This document shows, one piece after another, positions 1 to 14,100 of a DNA stretch of 64,000 bases. Position numbers and translations under genes: made by a program. The stretch spans positions 69,812,680 through 69,876,679 of the forward strand of contig QCXZ01000137.1 in the NCBI GenBank assembly GCA_025024175.1. Reading direction: 5' to 3'. Origin of the DNA: Rhyzopertha dominica (taxonomy: Eukaryota > Arthropoda > Insecta > Coleoptera > Bostrichidae). How positions within the stretch are numbered: the first letter of the stretch is position 1; the number at the start of each line of letters is the position of its first letter. Below the pieces are notes generated by a model. The model worked only from the letters and a program-made list of their open reading frames with translations. It was not told where the DNA came from and made no database searches.

Positions 1-2074
1 GGTCTTAACACTAAAGATGTCAAGCGGTGAGGTCCTGTCCATTACTACGGGGTACCAGTCAATACTTTTGAAGCCCAGAGTACCTTTTATCGGTGTTCAG
101 AGAAATGCAATGGTCGAGTAAGTTAATTATATGTAAATAGCTACAATGAAATTATTTGCTGTTGTTTCAGTAAACTTGTGTATGTGTTATGTAACATATT
201 CTTGCTAATCTGAAAATCGATTGCTAAGCTTTACAACTATACACAAGAACAAAATATTGAAAGACTTTGAGACCGAATAACTTATTTAACATTACAGCTG
301 GTGCAAAATCAGTTTAAGTTGCTTGCAGACAGGACAGAAAACATTGGTGGATCCATTGTACTTTCACATCATACAAACGTGTAAAAGAACGATACAAGTG
401 TTAACTTAAGGAATCACACTGAAACTGAAAGTGTCTTTCTCTAACCCACAAACAAGTGCCTTACACATTTGCCCTACATTTAGCAGGAGCTTCTAAAAAA
501 GAAAACAATCAAACAAATGACAACGGCTAACCTAGGTAGGGTTGCCAAATTGGAAAATTCGAATGACGCGACAGATCATTGTAATTGGGGGTCATTTAAA
601 CTTTTGTCTGGTGGACAAAGTAAAATGCAATACTAACATGCATATACGCAAATATACCGGCTATTTTCCATTGAAGCGAAGTGAACTATTTTTGAGTCTT
701 TGACTCTTCAGTAGTAAACAACTGNCAATATTCATAAAATAAAAAAGTTGTCGTATTCGTTATATATAAACCTGTTTCGTCAAATATAGGCAATAAATTG
801 TCTAAAAACCAGATGCCTCTTCGTGGAAACATTTACTGCCATCGGCAACACTTATGAAAATCTTTTCATCTAATTCTAAACATGCTGTGTTTTTTTTAAG
901 TCAGGTGTTCTCGTTCAAAGTTAAACAAATCATTTCTTCACGTTAGACCCACGATTGTAACTTATTTTTTTTAACAAAACCTTCCAATAATAATTTTTTT
1001 CTCTTACGTGAGGTAATGTTGCTTTATTATTTGAAGAATATCAAATAATAGCAGAAAGATAAGTTCATTAAAAAATATGAAATTAAATTGTTGAGCAGCT
1101 TTACTCCGGCTCAAATTTTGGTTTATATGATTTCAAATATTGTACTTTGCTCTATAACATTTAAAATTAAAAAACACTATGTTGTTATAAGTATCTCACG
1201 GCAGTCACTTTCATTACTTTCATATAAATAGTCCCTCGATTTCTAATTGGTTTTTATGGCATAGATTACGATTATAATGCTGAAATCAGCTCTCTTTATA
1301 ACACGGATATTTCACTCATACTGTCTTCTCCACAGTTCTCTGCCATACCTACCTTTAAAAAAATCTAAATTTCGTTGAAATACACCACTGGACTGCATCT
1401 AATAAAGGGTAAAAGGTTAGTGGAATAACTTCAAATATATTTTGTTGAAATGATGTTCTAACAGGTTAATCCTGCCATCGGAAGTTATTATACCTGTAAC
1501 TGATTTCTTGAGTTAAACAGAAAGTTAAGTGCAAGCAAGTATATGTAAAAGTACGGAACGATCATAACGAATTTACTTCCCTTCTATATCTGTGTAAAAG
1601 TTGCAACNGCTTCTTCAAAAATGAAAGTTCAACAAAATATAAAATGGCTACTTTATCATNTCCAGAGTAAAAGGTTAAATTTTAACTATACTTGAATTAA
1701 AATCAGTTTTAAGAAATATTATTTATATGAGGCCTATTTAGAGAAACAACAGAAACGTGACCTTAAAACGACTACGCTAAACTAAATCTTCAATCTTAAA
1801 GTACTTTCCAATTAAATAACTTCACCAGATCACATATTACTTTATATTTCGAATTGGACTAAAGTAACATGTTTGATCTATCTGTATATAAAATGGATAA
1901 AATTACGTTACTCGATGGTACACGATTTTGGGACTGATGAAATTTACTATTTCCTGTGTATTTCTCCGTGTCTCCAGTAATCGCATATCTACTCAAAGCT
2001 AGATTAAAACTATATATCTAGCTAGCCGTGGATACATCTTCCGATGACTATTGTCTTTCTGTCTCATTTCTATA
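1..2074. other. AT-rich sequence without a recognisable gene
   Basis: I see no gene here. The first 117 bases are open in one frame and run into a strong donor-like GTAAGT at 118-123, so an exon end of an unknown gene is conceivable. The reading frame is short and matches no family I know, and its phase does not fit the first Cad96Ca exon seen at 32352. The remainder is AT-rich with frequent stops in all frames and a few single N bases. Confidence 0.5.
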
Positions 2075-2520
2075 CAGGGTTTCTATAAATGATTCATGCA
2101 TCCAGGGCGTTTATATAAATTATTGATTAAATCAGTTTGCCGCCTCTCAGGAAAATGATCACTACTATTACTTTGACGTATACTTGTCATTTGTCGATGT
2201 AATTACTTTGATATACTTTAATATGAGAAAATGCGTATTCTGTAATGTTTTGTGGCATAATCAACTTTAATGTTGCAGACAGTCCACATTTCGTAGCTGT
2301 GGGTGACACGGCTTCGTAAAACTTTTAGGTTATGTATCGTATTTGTGGTTGTGGTCTGGTGGCTACAGTAAGCCTGTTAAATAATTGTACTATGATGGAC
2401 TGACAAATGTTTTTAGCCTACCGCAATGGTAAATGTTAGTAACTCATTGATTCTAGCTTGGCACAAAGAATTCAAAAATCAACGCCGCATGAGTTGCATG
2501 AATCATTTATAGAAACCCTG
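2075..2520. mobile_element. MITE, Tc1/mariner-type, 446 bp, TA target duplication
   Basis: The two ends are a perfect 26-bp terminal inverted repeat (2075-2100 and 2495-2520) that starts CAGGGTTTCTATAAATG. A TA dinucleotide flanks each side (2073-2074 and 2521-2522), as expected for Tc1/mariner-superfamily insertions. The interior has no meaningful reading frame, so this is a non-autonomous element. The perfect arms suggest a fairly recent insertion. The CAGGGT start recurs in the palindromic element at 32963-33959 and at the right end of the nested palindrome (32003), which suggests related termini. Confidence 0.85.
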
Positions 2521-4455
2521 TATATTGATAGAGAANTCTCGGGAATACTACGGTTTTGCCAAATTGTAATTAATCTATCTCTCCAATTATATGAGGAAAA
2601 TGAGCGATTGAATCAAGTAATTTTAATCAACCAGTGAGAAATTTTGATACTCCTTACTTTTCTGCGTTGAACCCGTGCACAGTAGGGTCGTAAAAATCTT
2701 TCTCCTTCTGAAAACGACAAAACGAAAAGGTACTATTTTCTACATCGAATTTCGGAACACTTGGTAACCATAAACCCTCGCTTAAGCTTCTATCTGAGAA
2801 AAACTAAAAAATATATATACTATTTCACTTATATTTTCTTTTCCTTTAAACATACCACTGAAATGGATTGTGTTCTATGCAAGGAGAACGTCCTTCCATT
2901 TGAGCTCTTAAATGATAATCCGTTTTGCAGAGTCGTGAAAACGAACTTGATCAGTTAGGAACTGTACGAGCAAAATCACATTTACGTAAAGAGGTAAATG
3001 ACAATGGTTTTTGTGGATTAGTTGAGGTCATATGATTTATGTCTAACTGCATTGCCAGCTATATATCTTTTCTTGGGTAACAACTTGAAGATATGATCTA
3101 TTAGGAAGGACATCTTTGTAACTATAATTTATTTAACCATTTTTGTTGCAGCCTTACTTCTGCGGCAAGAACTCTTTACAAACAACATGTCTGTCATTAT
3201 TCTTCGTCGCTTACCTTCACCCAAGCATATATTCGTTAAAATCTAACGGAACNAACATTTTTATGTCATTGTTTGTCCACGTGTACATACCCAGATTTAC
3301 ATATTCGTCGTGTATACGACCGGTAAACGACCATACTAAGTTAAACGAACAACCTACCATCGAAGTGAAAGTTGACTTTCCATAGCGGGTTTGCCCGAAT
3401 GCATCCGGTATCATTCAGGGACTCTCCTGACGTCATGGATTTAACGATCGTGCGCTTCAATAGCGGATTTGTGCTCAAATTCCGAACGATTTCAACATAA
3501 CTGCACTGTTTTGTTAAAAATGACCGAAAATGGAATTAAAATGGACGTGTAATATTAAACGTGTACCGGTAGCAATTAGGCGTATCGATGGTTTTATGTG
3601 TTAGGTTCATGGCTAGACAACTTGACGGCCAATGTCACAGTAATTAAGACCATCAGTTTAATTGGTATATGACAGCATCGCCTCGCGTTAATAGGCTCAC
3701 TGCTCTACAGAATTGTGTTTTATTCCTTTCTGCCCGAGGCTATAAAATATTTTATTTAATAATTCCAAAAATTCATTGCAAATTATGATTTTCGGAGAAT
3801 TTTGCCCCTGGAAAATGCAAACGTATTTTGGCTCGGAGCTTCTCCATACTTGACATAATATCCACGATGAAAACGGTTCACTGTGTTCGTTAGTTACTGC
3901 CCCAAGGTTTTCTGGAAAAGTATCAAGAGTACCGTTAGTTAGTTAGGCTTTTACAGTCTTCAGCTATATACAAGTAATTATATTTTCAAAATATTTGCAC
4001 TTTAAGCATTCCTTCTTAATGTAATAATATTTCATATCTCTGCTATCCCATTCACTAATAAAATATCAATATTTTATATAATACAGTTGTAATTTAGGCA
4101 AAACTGCTCTCACTAAATATTTTTCAAGCACAGTTCAAAGTGTAATAAGTATTTATATTAAGGTAATTCAGATCTATTCAAAAATTAATAATATGCAGAG
4201 TATCTCACTTCCAGGTATAGACATGGGCTTTGTTTGTTACGGACGCCATATTAAAATACTAGTAGTTTTTTTGTAGATCTAGTTGTTAAAAAAAAGATAT
4301 GCGGTACCTATATAAACCAAAATTGTTATTTAATTTTTACTTTCAAACAACTTGGTTTAAAAATTTACTAAACTAAGTGTTCATTCATACACTATCTTAT
4401 CCTTTTTATTATAAACTGCGCGTTCTATTTTTCTTCTTGTTATTGATGCAAATGC
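2521..4455. other. AT-rich spacer with one possible LINE scrap
   Basis: There is no gene. A short + strand frame ending at 2958 contains a CxxC followed by LPFELLND. That resembles the cysteine-rich region followed by LPF near the start of some Jockey-like LINE proteins, and it may be a LINE scrap (about 2850-2958). Nothing else in this stretch is recognisable. Confidence 0.4.
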
Positions 4456-4459
4456 GTTA

Positions 4460-5090
4460 AGTATAAACTATTTGCCTTAAGTAATCAATAGCGTCCACAG
4501 GTGCTTTGTAAACTTTCCTTTTCAGTGTACCTCACAAAAAATAGTTCATGACTGCAAGATTCGGGGACCATGGTGCCCAATGAACTGGGTCACTGTTACC
4601 AATTCATTTTTGTTTAAATATCACATTAAAAAAATCTCGCACTTGACGAACATTATGCGGGGATGCACCGTCCTGCATGTACCGATCGTCATATAATCTA
4701 TTCGATGATAATCTTACAAAAAATTAGAACGCTTGTTGGTAAGATATTTAAGAATCGGTCTTCATTATAATTTTCGTTCTTTTGAAATATCTTAAATATC
4801 TTCAATACCCTATCTGGAGGAAGGTTTATAGCTAAAACAACTTGCCGGGTGGTATGCTTAGTATTCCTGCCTATATGCAAAAAAATTAAATCAATTTTGT
4901 CATCACGTATAGTTAGAAAATTTGGTTCTTGCAAGACTCTTTGTTCGTTATAAAATCTTGTTCTAAATCTAACTCCTTCACACTCTCTCATAAACTTTCC
5001 ATAAATAACCACATTTTGTCCAGTATGCGGTTGTCGTCTTTTAGGATATTTCTCAAAGTACTGTTGAGAGGCCAAATCAATACTACGGTA
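4460..5090 (-). pseudogene. Decayed Tc1/mariner-superfamily transposase
   Basis: Read on the minus strand, the upstream part (about 5075-4700) looks like the N-terminal helix-turn-helix region of insect DD34E-like transposases (QQYFEKYPKRRQPH, later a TRQVVLAINLPPDRVLKIFK stretch). The C-terminal part, in shifted frames, shows a QDGASPHN block (second catalytic Asp region) and a PVHWAPWSPNLAVMNYFLWG-like block where an aspartate of the usual SPDL motif has become Asn. Frameshifts and a large deletion of the central catalytic region make it non-functional. I could not find its terminal inverted repeats. The family is inferred from motif order. Confidence 0.6.
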
Positions 5091-8000
5091 CTTACATTCA
5101 TCATGTTTCGACCCTCTTCATCCGTAAACATTTTTGGAACTGTCAAAGTACTACTGAACAGCTCTTAATTGTTTTTATATTAACAATCATGGCTTCCTTA
5201 TATGTTATGGCTAGTAAAACACANTTAAAATACAACTTTTTGCATAAAGTAAAACCGANTATTCATATTACTGATGGAGATTTATTCTACAAATGATTTA
5301 GGAAGGCTGCACGTTCTGTGCTTACTAAATGTTTTGAAAGAAAAAGGTGTGTTGTTCATCTAACGCTGCAGTTTTCTAATAATGTGGCATCCATAAATTC
5401 ACAAAGTTGCTGATGATAGCTAGTGGCAAAACATCAATCCTTTTGTGCTTCACCAAAGCGTATATACTAGAGAAAGTTCCTTTTTTGGTACCTTGATTAC
5501 TAAAATAGTTTTGAACAGTTTCAGTTTCATAGAAATATCTAAAAATAGCAGAGTCGAAGCTAAGACTTCTTTTCAATTATGGAAAGAGCACAATAATACG
5601 CAACCTTTCGCTCATTTAACACTTTGTGTCATATACCGTTTAGGCGACCCTCATTTATAGATTATCAAAGCTGAAATTATTCGGTCCATAAATCTTTGGA
5701 ACAGTTGTTTATGTAAAGAATGCAAATTTCTCGAAAACTACGAGCTGAGTCCGTGTGAAGGCTATGCCTGGTTACATTTATGGATGTAATAAGAGATAAA
5801 TGCGAATTCAAAATAAGTGTCTTAAGAAAATTTGAAAAGGAAATGTGCTTCACGGTGCTGAAGGACGACGTTGTCCCGACTATATTACGGATATAAATGT
5901 AACCCACATTTTTTTCAATATCTATTTAAGTCATTCGTTTCAAAATATTTTTACCATATTCTAATTACAAATCAAGGAAATTTGATTTCGAGTCCTGATT
6001 AATATAGGGGCAATCTACTGAGGTATTAGATCTTATTTACATATTTAATGATTATTTATTTAATATTTTTCGAATGTTTAAATATATTTTCGAATCAAGT
6101 GAAATCATAAAAAAACCGCTGCAAATTGGATCAATACTTCCACATCCAATTGTCAAAATGACATTTACGTTTTTATTTCTTATACTATACGATTGGTAAT
6201 CAGGTTTTGAGCATTTTTTCTCCCTACACATTTTTTTAAGATGAACAGTTCTCGTGATATTAGCAAAAATATATAAATTTTTAAAATCGGTTGTTTCCAA
6301 ATAACTCGAAAATTATTAACTTAACAAAAAATGTGCTTTCTGATCAGAAATTTGATTTTCTATATGATACCAAAAAAAAATCGTACGAGCAGGGTCCAAT
6401 ATAGGTTTTTTGGGAATATTTCGAAAATGTCAAAATTTTGGATAAATTTTCTAAGACACTTTTTGTGAGAAATTTTATTTCCTATTTGAAGGTATTTTCA
6501 TTTTATGAATATATTAAATATATTCGGAGATATTTAGGAAAAACCGTTTTCTTTAAGTGATGCTTTTTGGCTAATATCTTCTAAACAGTTTGCTGCACCG
6601 AAAATTTATAATACGAATGAGCAAATAAAAAATCTATTAAAATTTTTTTTCGTAATACAATACTTTCCATCCGTTGGATGTGGAAGTAATTATTTCTATT
6701 ATCTATTATATCATGACGTACCGAACCATATTATTTTTTTATATTACCTATATCTTGGACTGGGCAGCATCTTCAAGGACTTTGTAACATACTGCACAGA
6801 TGCGCTTACACGAAGACATACTTTCAAAGCCTAAACTGCTCAAAAAGAAACGAAATTAGCTACTGATAATTAATATGAAAAAACAATTTATGTCTACAGT
6901 GCAAAATTATGTTTAAATAAACTACATTTCGACCCGTCTTTTGAAATCCCATTGTGGGTCTTGTTTACTGCTCTATTTATCTTTATTTTCGGCTGACTTT
7001 CTTTCGGTATGGAACAAATACTAATAATTTGCTCGAAGAAAAACGTTAGATTATACTACAATTTTGTTATTTTCCGAAACTTTATTTACCGGGTTACATT
7101 TTCTACAATTTTGTGACAGATAATCGCTATTTTACAACTAATGTTACCGATATATTGTACTGACTGCCAGCTTAATAATGTTGTTAGAATATATGCTCGG
7201 TAAAATACGACATAATTAATTTTGATTGTTCTATCTATCCTTGTCGATTGTAAAACATTACTCTCTGTTGGTTGTTTAATAAGGTTTAATCCCATATTTA
7301 ATCAAAAAGCTGTTTTATTTGTTGATATAGGTATGCAAAAGGGCTTCAGACTGGAATGTGCACAAATTTGTATCTAAATTTGGTTAATTGTTCTGAAATA
7401 ATAAAACTTTTTTTACAAAGGGATGAAATCTATACACTTTGTGAAAGAAATGATTCACGCGGTCCCTCATAGCGTACCGTTATTAATGAAAGTCAGTGTC
7501 ATTCAATTAATAAACGCTTATTTATAAACTACTAAAAATGAAAAAGAAACTAAAGAAAGTAAAATTTATGATCACAAGTGACATGATATGGAAATGAAGT
7601 CACCATGAAAAATCGAATCTATAATTGCTAATTTCACGGCTTAAATTAATTGCATTGTTACTGAATGTATTCTAAAATGCAGTGGTGGTTTTTCCCACAG
7701 CAATAACAAGTTCTATAACTATTTTCTGATGGAGATGACGAATGACGACGTAGTGTAAGACGTTAAAACGTAGAAATGAACAGGAAATATGCAGTTCATT
7801 TTACATGAAGCGAACGCTTGCGGGTCTTACTAATGAGATCAATTGATGTGTTCATGAAGGAATATACCGGTGTGAAAACAGCAGCCAAAACACAGCAGCC
7901 TAAATTTCCGAATGAAGCCGAACGTACCACAGAAGTAGTAAAAATAGAGCGCTTTTCGGTCAGACCCATCATCAAAATTAAGGATAAATATATTAGGTAT

Positions 8001-8124
8001 ACAGATTCAGGCGAAATGCTTAATAACTAATTCTAGCTATAAATAAAGCCAAATAAACAAATATTATTTATATAACGGCCTTTAGAGATTGTGCCACGCT
8101 AAAACCCCTCATAAAACAGCACTG
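5091..8124. other. AT-rich spacer, short inverted repeat, no supported gene
   Basis: No gene is supported. A perfect 15-bp inverted repeat (TACTTCCACATCCAA at 6135-6149, its complement at 6674-6688) encloses about 520 bp and may mark an old non-autonomous element. A 70-codon + strand frame at 7818-8030 is followed by AATAAA-type A-rich sequence. I do not recognise its product and it has no supporting features. A + strand stretch near 5690-5900 that ends in DDVVPTIL is faintly THAP-like but too degraded to call. Confidence 0.4.
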
Positions 8125-11100
8125 ACTATTTAAATATGGATCCGTACATACAAATCTAATTAAACTTTCAGAAAAAAAAACAAGCACTATTAGAGCAACT
8201 AATTTCGCATAAAAAGAATTTTTGCAAAGCATGCCTTGGTTGCGAAAAAAATTAATCTTGCTTTTTGGAAAGGCACAGCGGTGAATAATAAACATGGACG
8301 CGCACATACGAATCCAATAAAACTTTGAGAAAGGAACNAGCACTGTTAGAGAAACTAATTGCATATAAAAAGATTTTTTGCAAAGCATGCCTTGGTCGCG
8401 AAAAAAATTAATTTTGGTTTTTGGAGATATATTGGGTTGAATATTAAACATGGACGCGCACATACGAATCCAATGAAACTTNGAGAAAAGAACAACCACT
8501 ATTAGAGAAACTAATTGCACATAAAAAGATTTTTGCAAAGCATGCCTTGGACTCGAAAAAAATTAATTTTGGTTTTTGGAGATATATTGGATTGAATATT
8601 AAACATGGACGCGCACATACGAATCCAATGAAACTTTGAGAAAAGAACAACCACTATTAGAGAAACTAATTGCACATAAAAAGATTTTTGCAAAGCATGC
8701 CTTGGACTCGAAAAAAATTAATTTTGGTTTTTGGAGATATAAAGGGTTGAATACTAAACATGGACGCGCACATACGAATCCAATGAAACTTTGAGAAAAG
8801 AACAACCACTATTAGAGAAACTAATTGCACATAAAAAGATTTTTTGCAAAGCATGCCTTGGTCTCGAAAAAAATTAATTTTGGTTTTTGTAGATATAAAG
8901 GGTTGAATATTAAACATGGACGCGCACATACGAATCCAATGAAACTTTGAGAAAAGAACAACCACTATTAGAGCAACTAATTGCACATAAAAATATTTTT
9001 TGCAAAGCATGCCTTGGTCTCGAAAAAAATTAATTTTGGTTTTTGGAGATATAAAGGGTTGAATATTAAACATGGACGCGCACATACGAATCCAATGAAA
9101 CTTTGAGAAAAGAACAACCACTATTAGAGAAACTAACTGCACATAAAAAGATTTTTTGCAAAGCATGCCTTGGTCTCGAAAAAAATTAATTTTGGTTTTT
9201 GGAGATATAAAGGGTTGAATATTAAACATGGACGCGCACATACGAATCCAATAAAACTTTGAGAAAAGAACAACCACTATTAGAGAAACTAACTGCACAT
9301 AAAAAGATTTTTTGCAAAGCATGCCTTGGTCTCGAAAAAAATTAATTTTGGTTTTTGGAGATATAAAGGGTTGAATATTAAACATGGACGCGCACATACG
9401 AATCCAATGAAACTTTGAGAAAAGAACAACCACTGTTAGAGAAACTAACTGCACATAAAAAGATTTTTTGCAAAGTATGCCTTGGTCTCGAAAAAAATTA
9501 ATTTTGGTTTTTGGAGATATAAAGGGTTGAATATTAAACATGGACGCGCACATACGAATCCAATTAAACTATGAGAAAAGAACAACCACTATTAGAGAAA
9601 CTAATTGCACATAAAAAGATTTTTTGCAAAGCATGCCTTGGTCTCGAAAGAAATTAATTTTGGTTTTTGGAGATATANAGGGTTGAATATTAAACATGGA
9701 CGCGCACATTCGAATCCAATGAAACTTTGAGAAAAGAACAACCACTATTAAAAAAACTAATTGCACATAAAAGGATTTTTTGCAAAGCATGCCTTGGNCT
9801 CGAAAAAAAATAATTTTGGTTTTTGGAAATATACAGGGTTGAATATTAAACATGGACGCGCACATACGAATCCAATGAAACTTTGAGAAAAGAACAACCA
9901 CTATTAGGGAAACTAATTGCACATAAAAAGATTTTTTGCAAAGCATGCCTTGGTCTCGAAAAAAATTAATTTTGGTTTTTGGAGATATAAAGGGTTGAAT
10001 ATTAAACATGGACGCGCACATACGAATTTATTGAAACTTAGAGAAAAGAACAACCACTATTAGAAAAACTAATTGCACATAAAAAGATTTTTTGCAAAGC
10101 ATGCCTTGGACTCGAAAAAAATTAATTTTGGTTTTTGGAGATATAAAGGGTTGAATATTAAACATGGACGCGCACATACGAATCCAATGAAACTTTGAGA
10201 CAAGAACAACCACTATTAGAGAAACTAATTGCACATAAAAGCATTTTTTGCAAAGCATGCCTTGGACTCGAAAAAAAATAATTTTGGTTTTTGGAAATAT
10301 ACAGGGTTGAATATTAAACATGGACGCGCACATACGAATCCAATGAAACTTTGAGAAAAGAACAACCACTATTAGAGAAACTAATTGCACATAAAAGCAT
10401 TTTTTGCAAAGCATGCCTTGGACTCGAAAAAAAATAATTNTTGTTTTTGGAGATATAAAGGGTTGAATATTAAANATGGACGCGCACATACGAATCCAAT
10501 GAAACTTTGAGAAAAGAACAACCACTATTAGAAAAACTAATTGCACATAAAAAGATTTTTTGCAAAGCATGCCTTGGACTCGAAAAAAATTAATTTTGGT
10601 TTTTGGAGATATAAAGGGTTGAATATTAAACATGGACGCGCACATACGAATCCAATGAAACTTTGAGAAAAGAACAACCACTATTAGAGAAACTAATTGC
10701 ACATAAAAAGATTTTTGCAAAGCATGCCTTGGTCTCGAAAAAAATTAATTTTTGTTTTTGGAGATATACAGGGTTGAATATTAAACATGGACCCGCACAT
10801 ACGAATCCAATGAAACTTTGAGAAAAGAACAACCACTATTAGAGAAACTAATTGCACATAAAAAGATTTTTTGCAAAGCATGCCTTGGTCTCGAAAAAAA
10901 TTAATTTTGGTTTTTGGAGATATAAAGGGTTGAATATTAAACATGGAACCGCACATACGAATCCAATGAAACTTTGAGAAAAGAACAACCACTATCAGAG
11001 AAACTAATTGCACATAAAAAGATTTTTTGCAAAGCATGCCTTGGTCTCGAAAAAAAATTAATTTTGGTTTTTGGAGTTATACAGGGTTGAAAATTAAACA

Positions 11101-14100
11101 TGGACGCGCACATACGAATCCAATGAAACTTTGAGAAAAGAACAACCACTATTAGAGAAACTAACTGCACATAAAAAGATTTTTTGCACAGCATGCCTTG
11201 GTCTCGAAAAAATTAATTTTGGTTTTTGGAGATATACAGGGTTGAATATTAAACATGGACGCGCACATACGAATCCAATGAAACTTTGAGAAAAGAACAA
11301 CCACTATTAGAGAAACNAATTGCATATAAAAAGATTTTTTTCAANGCATGCCTTGGTCTCGAAAAAAATTAATTTTGGTTTTTGGAGATATATTGGGTTG
11401 AATATTAAACATGGACGCGCACATACGAATCCAATGAAACTTTGAGAAAAGAACAACCACTATTAGAGAAACTAATTGCACATAAAAAGATTTTTTGCAA
11501 AGCATGCCTTGGTCTCGAAAAAAATTAATTTTGGTTTTTGGAGATATAAAGGGTTGAATATTAAACATGGACGCGCACATACGAATCCAATGAAACTTTG
11601 AGAAAAGAACAACCACTATTAGAGAAACTAATTGCACATAAAAAGATTTTTGCAAAGCATTGCCTTGGTCTCGAAAAAAATTAATTTTGGTTTTTGGAGA
11701 TATAAAGGGTTGAATACTAAACATGGACGCGCACATACGAATCCAATGAAACTTTGAGAAAAGAACAACCACTATTAGAGAAACTAATTGCACATAAAAA
11801 GATTTTTTGCAAAGCATGCCTTGGTCTCGAAAAAAATTAATTTTGGTTTTGGAGATATAAAGGGTTGAATATTAAACATGGACGCGCACATACGAATCCA
11901 ATGAAACTTTGAGAAAAGAACAACCACTATTAGAGAAACTACTGCACATAAAAAGATTTTTGCAAAGCATGCCTTGGTCTCGAAAAAAATTAATTTTGGT
12001 TTTTGGAGATATAAAGGGTTGAATATTAAACATGGACGCGCACATACGAATCCAATGAAACTTGAGAAAAGAACAACCACTATTAGAGAAACTAATTGCA
12101 CATAAAAAGATTTTTTGCAAAGCATGCCTTGGTCTCGAAAAAAATTAATTTTGGTTTTTGGAGATATAAAGGGTTGAATATTAAACATGGACGCGCACAT
12201 ACGAATCCAATGAAACTTTGAGAAAAGAACAACCACTATTAGAGAAACTAATTGCACATAAAAAGATTTTTTGCAAAGCATGCCTTGGTCTCGAAAAAAA
12301 TTAATTTTGGTTTTTGGAGATATAAAGGGTTGAATATTAAACATGGACGCGCACATACGAATCCAATGAAACTTTGAGAAAAGAACAACCACTATTAGAG
12401 AAACTAATTGCACATAAAAAGATTTTTTGCAAAGCATGCCTTGGTCTCGAAAAAAATTAATTTTGGTTTTTGGAGATATAAAGGGTTGAATATTAAACAT
12501 GGACGCGCACATACGAATCCAATGAAACTTTGAGAAAAGAACAACCACTATTAGAGAAACTAATTGCACATAAAAAGATTTTTTGCAAAGCATGCCTTGG
12601 TCTCGAAAAAAATTAATTTTGGTTTTTGGAGATATAAAGGTTGAATATTAAACATGGACGCGCACATACGAATCCAATGAAACTTTGAGAAAAGAACAAC
12701 CACTATTAGAGAAACTAATTGCACATAAAAAGATTTTTTGCAAAGCATGCCTTGGTCTCGAAAAAAATTAATTTTGGTTTTTGGAGATATAAAGGGTTGA
12801 ATATTAAACATGGACGCGCACATACGAATCCAATGAAACTTTGAGAAAAGAACAACCACTATTAGAGAAACTAATTGCACATAAAAAGATTTTTTGCAAA
12901 GCATGCCTTGGTCTCGAAAAAATTAATTTTGGTTTTTGGAGATATAAAGGGTTGAATATTAAACATGGACGCGCACATACGAATCCAATGAAACTTTGAG
13001 AAAAGAACAACCACTATTAGAGAAACTAATTGCACATAAAAAGATTTTTGCAAAGCATGCCTTGGACTCGAAAAAAAATTAATTTTGGTTTTTGGAGATA
13101 TACAGGGTTGAATATTAAACATGGACGCGCACATACGAATCCAATGAAACTTTGAGAAAAGAACAACCACTATTAGAGAAACTAATTGCACATAAAAAGA
13201 TTTTTTGCAAAGCATGCCTTGTCTCGAAAAAAATTAATTTTGGTTTTTGGAGATATAAAGGGTTGAATATTAAACATGGACGCGCACATACGAATTCAAT
13301 GAAACTTTGAGAAAAGAACAACCACTATTAGAGAAACTAATTGCACATAAAAAGATTTTTTGCAAAGCATGCCTTGGTCTCGAAAAAAATTAATTTTGGT
13401 TTTTGGAGATATAAAGGGTTGAATATTAAACATGGACGCGCACATACGAATCCAATGAAACTTTGAGAAAAGAACAACCACTATTAGAGAAACTAATTGC
13501 ACATAAAAAGATTTTTGCAAAGCATGCCTTGGTCTCGAAAAAAATTAATTTTGGTTTTGGAGAATATACAGGGTTGAATATTAAACATGGACGCGCACAT
13601 ACGAATCCAATGAAACTTTGAGAAAAGAACAACCACTATTAGAGAAACTAATTGCACATAAAAAGATTTTTTGCAAAGCATGCCTTGGTCTCGAAAAAAA
13701 TTAATTTTGGTTTTTGGAGATATAAAGGGTTGAATATTAAACATGGACGCGCACATACGAATCCAATGAAACTTTGAGAAAAGAACAACCACTATTAGAA
13801 AACTAATTGCACATAAAAAGATTTTTTGCAAAGCATGCCTTGGACTCGAAAAAAATTAATTTTGGTTTTTGGAGATATAAAGGGTTGAATATTAAACATG
13901 GACGCGCACATACGAATCCAATGAAACTTTGAGAAAAGAACAACCACTATTAGAGAAACTAATTGCACATAAAAAGATTTTTTGCAAAGCATGCCTTGGT
14001 CTCGAAAAAAATTAATTTTGGTTTTGGAGATATAAAGGGTTGAATATTAAACATGGACGCGCACATACGAATCCAATGAAACTTTGAGAAAAGAACAACC

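Noticed and set aside
1..117. First exon of Cad96Ca
   Set aside because: Its only open frame ends with two leftover bases, which is incompatible with the exon at 32352 that needs one preceding base; no signal peptide is visible.
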